A DNA stretch of 64,000 nucleotides, taken from the NCBI RefSeq assembly GCF_943193215.1, contig NZ_CALPDH010000019.1, positions 65,131 through 129,130 on the forward strand. The letters are read 5' to 3'. Position numbers and translations under genes: made by a program. Positions 26,286 through 35,595 of this stretch are shown piece after piece. Within the stretch, counting starts at the first letter, position 1, and each line of letters begins with the position of its first letter. The notes under the pieces are model-generated. The model saw only the letters and a list, made by a program, of their open reading frames with translations. It was not told the DNA's origin and made no database searches. This stretch comes from Acetatifactor aquisgranensis (GTDB lineage: Bacteria > Bacillota > Clostridia > Lachnospirales > Lachnospiraceae).

Positions 26286-27470
26286 ATGTATATCATCGGT
26301 GGTCTTATCAAGACAATGGCCGGCAGGGATATCAGAGACGGATATATCCGGATTCAGGATGGAAAGATAGCGGAAATCGGAAAGCGGGATGAGAAAGCGT
26401 TTCATCCTGAGTCCGGTGAGCGGGTCATAGTGGCGAGAAACGGCCTGGTCATGCCGGGACTGATAGAGGCCCACTGCCACATGGGCATCACGGAGGAAAA
26501 GAAAGGCATGGAGGGGGATGACTGCAATGAGACAGTAAACCCCGTCACGCCCTGCCTGCGGGCCATTGATGCCATCAATACCATGGACGCTGCCTTTGAC
26601 GACGCGGTCCGGGCGGGGATCACCTCGGCCATGATAGGCCCCGGCAGCTCCAATGTGGTGGGCGGCCAGTTCGCTTTCCTGAAGACAAAGGGGCGCAGGG
26701 CGGACGATTTGGTGGTGAGGGCTCCCGCGGCCATGAAAGTGGCTTTCGGGGAGAATCCCAAGGTCAACTATTCCGGCCAGGGGAAAAGCCCCTCCACCCG
26801 GATGGCCATAGCCGCCATGCTGCGGGAGGAACTGACCAAAGCTTTCTCTTACCGGGACAGGAAGAAAAAGGCGTCTGAAAGCGGGGAAAGCTTCGAGGAG
26901 GATTTCTGCCTGGAATGCTGGCTCCCTGTGCTGGAGCGTGAGATTCCCCTGAAGGCCCATGTACACCGGGTGGATGATATCTTCACGGCAGTCCGCATCG
27001 CAAAGGAATTCGGTCTGAAGATGACGCTGGACCACTGCTCCGAGGGGCATCTGATAGCGGAGGAACTGGCAGCGGAGGGCTTTCCCGCCATTGTGGGGCC
27101 AGACCTTGCCAGCAGGTCTAAAATCGAGGTGCAGAACATGGCATTCAAGACTGTGGGAGTCCTGAACCAGGCTGGCGTCATGACGGCCATCACCACGGAT
27201 CATCCGGTATCATTGATTTCGTCCCTGCCGCTGTGCGCGGGGATGGCAGTGAAATCGGGGCTTTCGCTGGAGGAGGGCTATAAGGCCATCACTATCCATC
27301 CGGCCGTCATCTGCGGCGTGGCGGACAGGGTGGGCAGCCTGGAGGTGGGGAAGGACGCGGACATCGCAGTCTTCACCGGGAATCCCATGGAGGTGTTCAC
27401 CAGGACGCTGTATACCATCATTGACGGAGAAGTGGTGTATGAAGCGGATGAAGCAAAGGAGGCAGTCTGA
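26286..27470 (+). CDS. Amidohydrolase (imidazolonepropionase-like)
   Basis: A 394-residue metal-dependent hydrolase. Metal ligand motifs are in order: IEAHCHMGITEE (~60), HVHRVDDI, LDHCSEGHLIAEEL and TTDHPVSL, with the C-terminal composite barrel strand DADIAVFTGNPMEV. This group hydrolyses cyclic amides or deaminates heterocycles in the cytoplasm; the substrate cannot be told, and histidine-utilisation genes are absent. GGGAG lies 5 bases before the ATG at 26286, so longer upstream starts inside the tandem repeat are unlikely. Followed by a strong terminator. Confidence 0.85.
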   Translation: MYIIGGLIKTMAGRDIRDGYIRIQDGKIAEIGKRDEKAFHPESGERVIVARNGLVMPGLIEAHCHMGITEEKKGMEGDDCNETVNPVTPCLRAIDAINTMDAAFDDAVRAGITSAMIGPGSSNVVGGQFAFLKTKGRRADDLVVRAPAAMKVAFGENPKVNYSGQGKSPSTRMAIAAMLREELTKAFSYRDRKKKASESGESFEEDFCLECWLPVLEREIPLKAHVHRVDDIFTAVRIAKEFGLKMTLDHCSEGHLIAEELAAEGFPAIVGPDLASRSKIEVQNMAFKTVGVLNQAGVMTAITTDHPVSLISSLPLCAGMAVKSGLSLEEGYKAITIHPAVICGVADRVGSLEVGKDADIAVFTGNPMEVFTRTLYTIIDGEVVYEADEAKEAV

Positions 27471-27499
27471 CGAAAGTTTTTCGTCGGACTGTCTTTTTT
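27461..27499 (+). terminator. Intrinsic terminator overlapping the amidohydrolase stop
   Basis: GGCAGTCTGACGAAA pairs with TTTCGTCGGACTGTC (two wobble pairs), followed by T6. The left arm contains the stop codon. Confidence 0.85.
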
Positions 27500-27544
27500 A
27501 TATGCAGGGAGCCTCCGGAGGAGGCTTGTCTGGAGGGGGAATGG

Positions 27545-27573
27545 TTGACTCGGATTCCCTTTCTTAGTATAAT
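27545..27573 (+). promoter_or_regulatory. Consensus sigma-A promoter of the ddl-murF cluster
   Basis: TTGACT (27545-27550), a 17-base spacer and TATAAT (27568-27573), about 120 bases before ddl. Confidence 0.75.
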
Positions 27574-27694
27574 GAAAAAGCCGGTGGGACAGCGGGTTGC
27601 ATGGGACCGCTGTCATGTATCGGCAGGCAGCGGAATAAATATCAATAGAATGGCTATATAGCGCGCAGGCATGAAAAGAAAGGCGGGGCTTCCT

Positions 27695-28723
27695 ATGAAA
27701 ATCGTAGTTTTGGCAGGAGGAATCAGTTCGGAGAGGGACGTGTCGCTGAGCTCCGGCGGCATGATTTACCATGCATTTCGGAAAACAGGGCATCAGGCGA
27801 TTCTGCTGGATGTGTATCTGGGATATGAGGGAGAGACGGCAGGAATTTTTGAGCGGGATACTGACTGGGCGGCGCAGGTGAGCGCCGTGGGGGAGGAATG
27901 TCCGGATCTGGAGGCCGTAAAGGCCTTGAGGAAAGACGGCGGAAAGGGGTTTTTCGGCCCTAAGGTGCTGGAAATCTGCGGGCAGGCGGACTGCGTGTTC
28001 CTGGCGCTCCACGGGGCCAACGGCGAGGACGGCAGGATTCAGGCCTGCTTCGACTTGCTGGGCATTCCCTATACAGGGGCGGATTTTGTGGGATCCTGTC
28101 TGGCCATGGACAAGGGAATCACGAAAGATTTGTTCCGGGCCTATGAGATTCCCACGCCCCGGGGCTTTCGGCTGAAGCACGGAGAAAACGAAAAAACAGA
28201 TATTCCTTATCCCTGTATCGTAAAGACTTGCTGCGGCGGATCCAGCATAGGAGTCTGCATCGCAAACGATGCATCGGAGTATGAAAAAGCCAGGGAGGAG
28301 GCTTTCCGCTACGGCGATGAGGCGGTTGTGGAGCAGTATATCAAAGGCAGAGAATTTTCCGTAGGGGTCATGGACGGAAAAGCGCTGCCTGTGATAGAGA
28401 TGGCGCCCAAGGAGGGCTTTTACGACTACAGGAACAAATATCAGGCGGGCACCACTGTGGAGACCTGTCCCGCGGAGATTCCGGAGGAAGTAAGCCTGCG
28501 GATGCAGGAAATCGCGGAGCAGGTGTTCGCGGCTTTGCGGCTGAGGAGCTACGCCAGGATGGACTTCATCATGAGCGGAGAGGGAGAAATCTACTGCCTG
28601 GAGGCCAACACCCTGCCGGGGATGACCCCTACATCGCTGCTGCCTCAGGAGGCCGCGGCTGTTGGCATGGACTTCGGACAGCTGTGCGAGGCGATTCTGC
28701 GGATGGCACATAGCCGGGAATGA
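27695..28723 (+). CDS. ddl: D-alanine--D-alanine ligase
   Basis: A 342-residue ATP-grasp ligase joining two D-Ala for peptidoglycan. Visible: VVLAGGISSERDVSLSSG at the N-terminus, ALHGANGEDGRIQACFDLLG, the ATP-binding VKTCCGGSSIGVCIANDA, KGREFSVGVMDG, the loop FYDYRNKYQAGTT, and ARMDFIMSGEGEIYCLEANT(L) with the Mg ligands. The Tyr-containing loop favours D-Ala in the second site rather than D-lactate. The ATG at 27695 is chosen because homologues begin at this point; the upstream ATG lacks a ribosome site. murF follows 154 bases later and a VanR/VanS-like pair after that. Confidence 0.93.
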   Translation: MKIVVLAGGISSERDVSLSSGGMIYHAFRKTGHQAILLDVYLGYEGETAGIFERDTDWAAQVSAVGEECPDLEAVKALRKDGGKGFFGPKVLEICGQADCVFLALHGANGEDGRIQACFDLLGIPYTGADFVGSCLAMDKGITKDLFRAYEIPTPRGFRLKHGENEKTDIPYPCIVKTCCGGSSIGVCIANDASEYEKAREEAFRYGDEAVVEQYIKGREFSVGVMDGKALPVIEMAPKEGFYDYRNKYQAGTTVETCPAEIPEEVSLRMQEIAEQVFAALRLRSYARMDFIMSGEGEIYCLEANTLPGMTPTSLLPQEAAAVGMDFGQLCEAILRMAHSRE

Positions 28724-28877
28724 GGCCTGGAACGAGACGGAGCGCCGGGCTTACGGCGTGAGGAAGGCCGTCCGGAGAGACAGAAGCGGTTTGGTGACTA
28801 AGACTAAGAGGACGAGGCAGGAGCCAAAAGAATCATATAATGGGAAAAGTGGCCGGAGAGAGGATGGGAAAGCGATC

Positions 28878-30686
28878 ATGATGGATTTGACGATAAAGGA
28901 GATAGCACATGCCTGCGGCGGGGAGCTGGTGGTACAGAGCGGAAAAGCAGATGGTGACACTTGTGTCAGTTCTGTGGTCATTGACTCCAGGCAGGTGGAG
29001 CCTCAGGGAGTGTTCATCGCTACCGTGGGCGAGCGGGTGGACGGACACCGGTTTATTCGGACTGCCTTTGGGAAAGGGGCCATACTGGCGGTGACGCAGA
29101 AGCGTCCGGAAGAGGTTGAAGGAGCGGAACGCAGGGCGGCAGGAGCGCCGGACGACAGTGTGCCGCAGAATATCGGCGCGTCAGGAGACAGTGCGCCGGG
29201 AGCGGCAGCGCAGACAGATGACAGAGGCGCCGGGGAGTCCTGGGGCTGTTACGTGCTGGTGGAGGATACCTTGCAGGCCCTGAAAGACATCGCAGAGGCC
29301 TACAGGAAGAAACTTTCCATAAAAGTCGTAGGCATCACCGGCAGCGTGGGCAAGACCAGCACCAAGGAATTCATTGCCGGAGTGCTGGCGGAAAAATACC
29401 ATATCCTGAAGACGGAGGGCAATTTCAACAATGAAATCGGGGTGCCGCTGACTTTGCTGCGCATCCGCAGGGAGCATGAGATCGCAGTGGTTGAGATGGG
29501 CATCAGCGATTTCGGGGAAATGCACCGCTTAAGCAAGATGGCCAGGCCGGATGTGTGTGTAATGACCAATATCGGGCAGAGCCATCTGAACAACTTAAAG
29601 GACAGGGACGGCATCCTGCGGGCCAAATCGGAAATCTTCGACTATATGGCTCCGGACGGTGAGATTTGCCTAAACGGCGAGGATGACAGGCTGAACGCCC
29701 TGACGGAGATTAAGGGACATAAGCCCCGTTTCTTCGGGCTGGGGAGCAGTCCGTCCCAGGAGGTGGCGGCTGTGGACATCGTCGGCAGAGGACTGTGGGG
29801 GAGCGATGCCACACTGGTGATGTCGCAGCTCCGATCCCCTTGGAATGCTGCATGTGCGGATAAGGGGGCAGTGACAAACGGCACATATGCAGACAAAGAA
29901 GTAGTCGAAAGCGGCGCATGTGCATGTGAGACAGCAGGCATGGATGGCGTGCAGGCAGAGACTATGACGGGCATGGGCTGTGCAGGAAGAGAGGCAGCCG
30001 GTACGGAGAGCGGAGCGTGCAGGCTTGCCGTCCATATACCCCAGCCCGGCAGGCATATGGTGCTGAATGCCGCCGCGGCCGCCTGTGTAGCGAGGCTGCT
30101 GGGCTTAAGCGGAGAGCAGATTGCCACCGGAATCGGGAAAGTGGCAGCAGTGAGCGGGCGGACCCATATCATCAGCCACCCTCATTATACCATCATCGAC
30201 GACTGCTACAATGCCAATCCGGCCTCCGTAAAAGCGGCTCTGGATCTGCTTGCGCTGGCAGATACCCGGAAAGTGGCGATTCTCGGCGACATGCTGAATC
30301 TGGGGGAGAACTCCGGCCAGCTGCATGAGGAGATAGGAAGTTATGCTGTAGCGGCAGGCATCGATGATATCTACTGCGTAGGGGAGGAATCCCGCTGCAT
30401 GTACCGGGCGGCGAACCAGACAGCGGAGCAGGCAGGGACAAATCAAATGACAAATCAGGCGGCAACAGACCGGACGGATCAGACAATGGGCCGTACGGCA
30501 GCGAAGCGGACAGAAGAAACTGCCCGACTGCCCCGCCGCATCGCCCACTATCCCGACAGAAAGGTCCTGATGGAAACCATGGCCGCAGATAAAACCCTGA
30601 TACCGGAGGGCAGCACGGTACTGATAAAAGCCTCCCATGATATGGGTTTCGCGGAAATCCTGGAATTCCTGCAGAGTATGGACTGA
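28878..30686 (+). CDS. murF: UDP-MurNAc-tripeptide--D-Ala-D-Ala ligase with three low-complexity insertions
   Basis: Adds D-Ala-D-Ala to UDP-MurNAc-tripeptide in the cytoplasm. The Mur core is intact: DSRQVEPQGVFIA in the N-domain, VVGITGSVGKTSTKEF (P-loop), EGNFNNEIGVPLTLL, MGISDFGEM, TNIGQSHL, GRTHIISHPHYTIIDDCYN, and AILGDMLNLGENS. It is 602 residues against ~450-460 usual. The excess lies in three Ala/Thr/Gly-rich insertions at about residues 79-121, 322-381 and 511-549, all between conserved blocks. The start is ATG 28878 (or 28881) just after GGGAAAG; the longer upstream frame is not part of the family. It follows ddl, the donor of its substrate. Confidence 0.92.
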   Translation: MMDLTIKEIAHACGGELVVQSGKADGDTCVSSVVIDSRQVEPQGVFIATVGERVDGHRFIRTAFGKGAILAVTQKRPEEVEGAERRAAGAPDDSVPQNIGASGDSAPGAAAQTDDRGAGESWGCYVLVEDTLQALKDIAEAYRKKLSIKVVGITGSVGKTSTKEFIAGVLAEKYHILKTEGNFNNEIGVPLTLLRIRREHEIAVVEMGISDFGEMHRLSKMARPDVCVMTNIGQSHLNNLKDRDGILRAKSEIFDYMAPDGEICLNGEDDRLNALTEIKGHKPRFFGLGSSPSQEVAAVDIVGRGLWGSDATLVMSQLRSPWNAACADKGAVTNGTYADKEVVESGACACETAGMDGVQAETMTGMGCAGREAAGTESGACRLAVHIPQPGRHMVLNAAAAACVARLLGLSGEQIATGIGKVAAVSGRTHIISHPHYTIIDDCYNANPASVKAALDLLALADTRKVAILGDMLNLGENSGQLHEEIGSYAVAAGIDDIYCVGEESRCMYRAANQTAEQAGTNQMTNQAATDRTDQTMGRTAAKRTEETARLPRRIAHYPDRKVLMETMAADKTLIPEGSTVLIKASHDMGFAEILEFLQSMD

Positions 30687-30865
30687 ATGCAGGATGCGGA
30701 CCAAAACCTGCGGAAAGAATATTAGGAAAATCTTAACCTTATCTCATTTGTTTTGTGGTAAGATAAAAAGCAAGTGTTTGGAAACAGGCAGAACAGCCCG
30801 CCGCCAAAGCGGGCATGCCTGTATTTCATGATGGAAATACACGGAAAAACGGAAAGAGGTAGTCT

Positions 30866-31558
30866 ATGAGCGAAGTCATATTGATAGCGGATGACGAAAA
30901 GGAGATAGCGGATCTGGTGGCCCTGTACCTGGAGAACGAGGGGTTCCGGATTGTCAAATGTTACGACGGCGCCATGGCCATGGAAATGGTGGAAAACGAA
31001 AGGCTGGATCTGGCCATCCTGGATATTATGCTGCCCGGGGCCAGCGGCCTGGACATCTGCCGCAAAATCAGGGAACGCCACAATTATCCGATTATCATGC
31101 TGACGGCAAAGGGGGAGGAGATGGACAAAATCACCGGCCTTACCATGGGCGCGGACGATTACATGACCAAGCCTTTCCTGCCTCTGGAGCTGGTGGCCCG
31201 GGTGAAAGCCCAGCTGCGCCGGTACAAGCGCTACAACACGGGGCTGCAGCAGGAGGAACTGCTGGAAATATCCGGCCTGTCTATAAATGTAAAGACCCAT
31301 GAATGCTACCTGAATGAAAAGCTTTTGAACCTGACCCCCACGGAGTTTTCCATCCTCCGCATCCTGTGCCAGCGAAAGGGACAGGTAGTCAGCGCAGAGG
31401 AGCTGTTCCATCTGATCTGGGCAGATGAGTATTACACAAAGAACAACAACACCATCACGGTGCACATCAGGCATCTGAGGGAAAAGATGGGCGATTCCTT
31501 CGAGCATCCGAAATACATCAAGACAGTCTGGGGGTGCGGGTACAAGATTGAAGGTTAA
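30866..31558 (+). CDS. VanR-like OmpR-family response regulator
   Basis: A 230-residue regulator with receiver (ILIADDEKEI; phospho-acceptor in LAILDIMLPGASGLD; Lys in YMTKPFLPLEL) and winged-helix output domain (LNLTPTEFSILRILCQRKGQVVS ... VWGCGYKIEG). The opening and output-domain phrasing resemble VanR of the glycopeptide-sensing group. GAAAGAGG precedes the ATG. It lies downstream of ddl and murF and overlaps the kinase start by 11 bases, so the system may control cell-wall precursor genes. Known targets of VanR (vanHAX) are absent. Confidence 0.88.
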   Translation: MSEVILIADDEKEIADLVALYLENEGFRIVKCYDGAMAMEMVENERLDLAILDIMLPGASGLDICRKIRERHNYPIIMLTAKGEEMDKITGLTMGADDYMTKPFLPLELVARVKAQLRRYKRYNTGLQQEELLEISGLSINVKTHECYLNEKLLNLTPTEFSILRILCQRKGQVVSAEELFHLIWADEYYTKNNNTITVHIRHLREKMGDSFEHPKYIKTVWGCGYKIEG

Positions 31559-32714
31559 TGCAAAGCTGAAGAGATTTCTGGTCACATGTCTCATCCTGGC
31601 AGGAGGCTATATTGTCTGCGGATTTCTGTATGTGTTCCTTGATCAGATACTCAACGGATTCATGAGAGAGTGGATTGAACGAAATTTCATCTATACAGAA
31701 TGGATGGCCCTGGGGGACGCTGACGTGGACGGCTATTTTACCCAGACCATCAACTGGGGGAACTTAAAGCGGAAGCTGTTCGCGGCGCTGATTATCCTGA
31801 TTGTGGCGGTAGTGCTGATTGTAAGGCTTGTGTCTATTCTGTATGCCTCCAGACAGGTGAAAGCGGCTATGCGGGATGCGGGCCGGATGATTGACGATTA
31901 CATGCGGCAGACCAAAGAGGCGGTGGAGGTGTTCCCTCAGGGATACGAAGACATTTCCGTGCGGATCGTGGAAATCAAGGCCGACATGCAGCGAAACGAG
32001 CAGATAATGCGGGAGGAGGCTAACCGCAAGAATGACCTGATTACCTACCTGGCCCATGACTTGAAGACCCCCCTTACCTCTGTCATCGGATACTTAAGCC
32101 TGATGGACGAGGCGCCGGACATGCCTGCCGCGCAGCGGGCGAAATATGTCCACATCACTTTGGACAAGGCGCTGCGGCTGGAGAAGCTGATCAATGAATT
32201 CTTTGAGATTACCCGTTATAACCTGCAGCAGATTGCGCTGGAAAAAGAGACGGTGAATCTTTCTTTCATGCTGGAGCAGATGACGGATGAATTCTATCCG
32301 CTGCTGAGCGAACACGGAAATACCATAAGGCTTGAGATAGAGCCGGATCAGTCGGGAAAACCCGTCACTCTCTACGCGGACGGGGAGAAACTGGCCAGGG
32401 TGTTCAACAATATCCTGAAGAACGCCATTGCCTACAGCTATCCGGGGACAGCGATTTCCGTGGAGTGCAGGCCGGTGAGAGGCCATGTGAGGATAGTCAT
32501 ATCTAACCGAGGAAAGACCATCCCTCCCCACAAACTGGAGGCCATCTTCGAGAAATTTTTCCGGCTGGACGATGCCAGGGCCACCAACACCGGCGGAGCC
32601 GGGCTGGGGCTGGCCATCGCCAAAGAAATCGTCACCCTCCACAACGGCATCATCACGGCCCGGAGCGAGGACGAGGTGACCAGTTTCCAGGTGGAGCTGC
32701 CCCTTTCCGCGTAA
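31548..32714 (+). CDS. VanS-like sensor histidine kinase
   Basis: A 388-residue kinase with two membrane segments (~10-33 and ~75-100) around a short ~40-residue outer loop, HAMP, the H-box ITYLAHDLKTPLTSVIGYLSL typical of VanS, the N-box FNNILKNAIAYS and the G-boxes GGAGLGLAIAKEIVTLHNG. It starts with TTG at 31548 inside the end of the regulator gene; no in-frame ATG occurs until residue ~33, inside the sensor loop, so TTG is favoured. Short outer loops are usual in VanS-type sensors. Ligand unknown. Confidence 0.87.
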   Translation: MKVNAKLKRFLVTCLILAGGYIVCGFLYVFLDQILNGFMREWIERNFIYTEWMALGDADVDGYFTQTINWGNLKRKLFAALIILIVAVVLIVRLVSILYASRQVKAAMRDAGRMIDDYMRQTKEAVEVFPQGYEDISVRIVEIKADMQRNEQIMREEANRKNDLITYLAHDLKTPLTSVIGYLSLMDEAPDMPAAQRAKYVHITLDKALRLEKLINEFFEITRYNLQQIALEKETVNLSFMLEQMTDEFYPLLSEHGNTIRLEIEPDQSGKPVTLYADGEKLARVFNNILKNAIAYSYPGTAISVECRPVRGHVRIVISNRGKTIPPHKLEAIFEKFFRLDDARATNTGGAGLGLAIAKEIVTLHNGIITARSEDEVTSFQVELPLSA

Positions 32715-32742
32715 GGCGCGGAGGACTGTTGATTTCCGGGAA

Positions 32743-33486
32743 TTATTCCGGAAAATATTCTTTTTTCAGCTCAAAGTAGCGCTTGGAGATGAGGCCGCTG
32801 ACATGGGCGCCCATATTCTTCTTTTCGCTGCGGTCCATCCTGTCCATATAGATGGCGGGCTGGAACTCGATGACCACGGTAGTGCTCCTGACCCGCGGCA
32901 GATGGTCTTCAAAGATATCCGCCGAGTTCAGGATGACCATGGGGACCACCGGGACGCCGCCTTTCTCCGCTATCTTGAAGCTGCCCTCCCGGAAGGGCAG
33001 GAAAGTGTCGTTCACCTTGTTGCGGGTGCCCTCCGGGAAGATGCACAGGGAGACGCCGCTCTTTACCTCTTCTACGCCTTTCAGGATAGTCTTTAAGCCC
33101 TCCTTGATATTGTCCCTGTCCAGGAACAGACAGTGGATGTTCCGCATCCAGTTGAGCAGCAAGGGATAGCGCAGCATTTCTTTTTTTGCCACATAGCCCG
33201 TAATCCCGGGGAACTGGGGATAGGTGAGCACGATATCGAAATAGCTGCGGTGGTTGCCCACGAACAGGGCGGCGCTGTCAGCCGGGATATTCTCTTTCCC
33301 CCTTACGATGAGCTTCGTGCCTGCCAGGGCAGCGATACAGCGGAATCCCCAGCTTACCAGCGCTTTGGAGAATCTGTCTTTGCGTCCGGGGCTGCGTTTG
33401 CCGATGAGCCATTCCGCCAACAGGGCGGGAATAGAGAGGACCAGGAACAGCAACAAATAAAGTACGATTAAAATAAAACGTATCAT
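32743..33486 (-). CDS. plsC: 1-acyl-sn-glycerol-3-phosphate acyltransferase
   Basis: A 247-residue membrane-associated enzyme of phospholipid synthesis that makes phosphatidic acid from lysophosphatidic acid. Motif I is FVGNHRSYFDIV (NHx4D), motif II LFLDRDNIKEG, motif III CIFPEGTRNK and motif IV VPVVPMVI. An N-terminal hydrophobic helix (~2-22) anchors it. AAAGG precedes the ATG. Convergent with the VanS-like gene and divergent from the lipoprotein gene. Length and motif order are normal. Confidence 0.9.
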   Translation of the reverse strand: MIRFILIVLYLLLFLVLSIPALLAEWLIGKRSPGRKDRFSKALVSWGFRCIAALAGTKLIVRGKENIPADSAALFVGNHRSYFDIVLTYPQFPGITGYVAKKEMLRYPLLLNWMRNIHCLFLDRDNIKEGLKTILKGVEEVKSGVSLCIFPEGTRNKVNDTFLPFREGSFKIAEKGGVPVVPMVILNSADIFEDHLPRVRSTTVVIEFQPAIYMDRMDRSEKKNMGAHVSGLISKRYFELKKEYFPE

Positions 33487-33598
33487 GGTATCAGCCTTTC
33501 ATGAAGTCTTTATAGAAGAATCCTTTCTATTCTAGCATAGAAATCCCAAACTGTACATAAAATAGAAAAAAATAGAAGAAACTTTGTGAGGTCTATCA

Positions 33599-34006
33599 TT
33601 GAAAAAAATCGGATTTTATGGACTGGTGATTGCCTGTATGCTGTTCCTTTCCGGCTGTACGATGATGAACGAGGAGAAAATCAAACTCCGGGATCTGGAT
33701 TTCACAGTGCTCAGCCAGGAGATGATACCGGAGCAGCTTCTGCCCATCATTGAGGAGAAGAAGGCGGCGCCTTTCCAGATTACCTACACAGACAACGCAA
33801 ATCTGTACATATGCATCGGATACGGAGAACAAGAGACAGGGGGCTACAGCATCGCCGTGAATGAACTGTACCTGACGGATGCGAACATCGTGATCGATAC
33901 CAGCCTGCTGGGGCCGGAGCCATCCGAAAAGGAGAATCCCCAGCCCTCATGTCCCTACATAGTGGTGAAGACGGAATATCTGGAGCAGACAGTGACATTT
34001 GAGTGA
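33599..34006 (+). CDS. Lipoprotein with PrcB-like C-terminal domain
   Basis: A 135-residue predicted lipoprotein: basic N-terminus, hydrophobic core and lipobox FLSGC, with Cys at about residue 20. The C-terminal part (ETGGYSIAVNELYLTDANIVIDTSL ... PYIVVKTEY) resembles the PrcB C-terminal domain found with bacterial proteases and in many secreted Firmicute proteins. It starts at TTG (33599), with GAGG 7 bases upstream. Function unknown. It ends before a clear terminator and looks monocistronic. Confidence 0.7.
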   Translation: MKKIGFYGLVIACMLFLSGCTMMNEEKIKLRDLDFTVLSQEMIPEQLLPIIEEKKAAPFQITYTDNANLYICIGYGEQETGGYSIAVNELYLTDANIVIDTSLLGPEPSEKENPQPSCPYIVVKTEYLEQTVTFE

Positions 34007-34046
34007 TGGAAAACGGTGAAAGCCTCCCGGCAAGGCGGCACAACTT

Positions 34047-34078
34047 AAGGCAAGGACAATATGTCCCTTGCCTTTTTT
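34047..34078 (+). terminator. Intrinsic terminator after the lipoprotein gene
   Basis: AAGGCAAGGACA and TGTCCCTTGCCTT form a stem with one bulge, followed by six T. Confidence 0.8.
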
Positions 34079-34144
34079 AGTGGGGTTATGGTACACTTGG
34101 AGAAATGAAAGAGGAGTCTGGCACAGGGAAGACAGGAGGCGCTT

Positions 34145-35419
34145 ATGCTGCTAATCAAAAATGGATATATGATTGACCCGAAGTCCGGCAGGGAGGGCAA
34201 GTTCGACATCCTGACGGAGGGAGAGAAAATCCTGCGGATCGGGAAAGGGCTGGAGAGGCCGGAAGAGGGATGCGAAGTAATCGACGCAGAGGGGCTGCTG
34301 GTGGCGCCGGGATTGGTGGACGTCCATGTCCATTTCCGCGATCCCGGCTTCCCGCTGAAAGAGGACATTGTGACCGGGGCTGCCGCGGCTGCTGCGGGGG
34401 GCTTTACCACGGTGGTGATGATGGCCAATACAAAACCTCCCATAGACAACAGGGAGACGCTTGCCTATGTTCTGGAAAAGGGATACGGGACAGACATCCA
34501 TGTGCTGTCCTGCGCCAATGTGACGAAAGGGATGCGCGGGAAAGAACTGACGCCTGTGGAGGAGTTGGCGGAGGCCGGAGCGGCGGGCTTTACGGATGAC
34601 GGCGTACCGCTTCTGGATGGGAATCTGGTGCGGGAGGCCATGGAGCGCGCGGCCGGGCTGGATATGCCTGTCAGTTTCCACGAGGAGGATCCGGGGCTGA
34701 TAGACAATAACGGAATCAACCGGGGCAAGGCCAGTGGCTTCTTCGGGATAGGAGGCTCTCCCAGAGAGGCTGAGATCCGCCTGGTGGAGCGGGATTTGCA
34801 GCTGGCGCTGGAGACAGGAGCGAATATCAATATACAGCATATAAGTGCGCGGGAATCCGTAGAACTGGTGCGGCAGGCCAGAGCAAGAGGCAGCAATATA
34901 CATGCGGAGGCCACGCCCCATCATTTTACCCTGACGGAGGAAGCTGCTATCCAATACGGCACGCTGGCGAAGATGAATCCGCCCCTCCGGGAAGAGGAGG
35001 ACAGGCTGGCCATCATCCGGGGGCTGGTGGACGGCACCATTGATATCATCGCCACGGATCATGCCCCCCACACAGCGGAAGAAAAAGAAAAGCCCATCAC
35101 TGAAGCGCCCAGCGGCATCATCGGCCTGGAGACGGCGCTGTCTTTGGGCATCACCCGGCTGGTGGAGGCCGGATACCTGACCATGCGCCGGCTCCTGCGC
35201 CTCATGAGCACCAACCCGGCGAACCTGTACCATCTGGACGCCGGATATCTGGCGGAGGGAGGCCCTGCGGATATCATACTGATAGACACCGCGGCGGAAT
35301 ATGTCCCGGAGAGCTATGCCTCCAGATCTGCAAACACCCCTTTCACCGGCTGGCGGCTGCGGGGGAAAGTGGTGCGGACGATTTGCGCCGGGAGGACAGC
35401 TTATGAAGAGGCGCCATAA
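34145..35419 (+). CDS. pyrC: Dihydroorotase
   Basis: A 424-residue class I dihydroorotase that cyclises carbamoyl-aspartate to dihydroorotate in pyrimidine synthesis. Metal ligands appear in DVHVHFRDPGFPLKED (~60), in the SFHEEDPGL and IQHISARESVEL strands, and the catalytic Asp in IATDHAPHTAEEK. The C-terminal SSNP-like region is STNPANLYHLDAGYL. AGGAGG precedes the ATG. It leads the pyrC-pyrK-pyrD cluster, although a separate strong promoter precedes pyrK. Confidence 0.93.
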   Translation: MLLIKNGYMIDPKSGREGKFDILTEGEKILRIGKGLERPEEGCEVIDAEGLLVAPGLVDVHVHFRDPGFPLKEDIVTGAAAAAAGGFTTVVMMANTKPPIDNRETLAYVLEKGYGTDIHVLSCANVTKGMRGKELTPVEELAEAGAAGFTDDGVPLLDGNLVREAMERAAGLDMPVSFHEEDPGLIDNNGINRGKASGFFGIGGSPREAEIRLVERDLQLALETGANINIQHISARESVELVRQARARGSNIHAEATPHHFTLTEEAAIQYGTLAKMNPPLREEEDRLAIIRGLVDGTIDIIATDHAPHTAEEKEKPITEAPSGIIGLETALSLGITRLVEAGYLTMRRLLRLMSTNPANLYHLDAGYLAEGGPADIILIDTAAEYVPESYASRSANTPFTGWRLRGKVVRTICAGRTAYEEAP

Positions 35420-35426
35420 ATTATTG

Positions 35427-35455
35427 TTGACATTCCGCGGAAATGTGGATATACT
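35427..35455 (+). promoter_or_regulatory. Near-perfect sigma-A promoter upstream of pyrK
   Basis: TTGACA (35427-35432), a 17-base spacer and TATACT (35450-35455), starting 8 bases after the pyrC stop. It gives a leader of about 170 bases before pyrK. Confidence 0.75.
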
Positions 35456-35534
35456 AAAAGCGTTAGGTAAAGTTCGTGTGTTTTTTAGTTGAGAGGATTT
35501 TCTTTTGTTAAGTGTTGTGCAGTGTTATGGATTG

Positions 35535-35595
35535 GGGCAATAGTCTGCTTGGATTATTGCCCTTAAGTTTTGCCATGCCATTATTTTGCGGCAAA
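35535..35595 (+). promoter_or_regulatory. Two hairpins in the pyrK leader, possible attenuator
   Basis: GGGCAATA (35535-35542) pairs with TATTGCCC (35555-35562). A second stem, TTTGCC (35569-35574) with GGCAAA (35590-35595), follows. No PyrR-binding consensus was recognised and the T-tract is poor, so the mechanism is open. Confidence 0.45.

Noticed and set aside
27695..32714. Vancomycin-resistance cluster
   Set aside because: The ligase looks like a normal Ddl and there is no vanH, vanX, vanY or vanT gene; only the regulator pair is Van-like.
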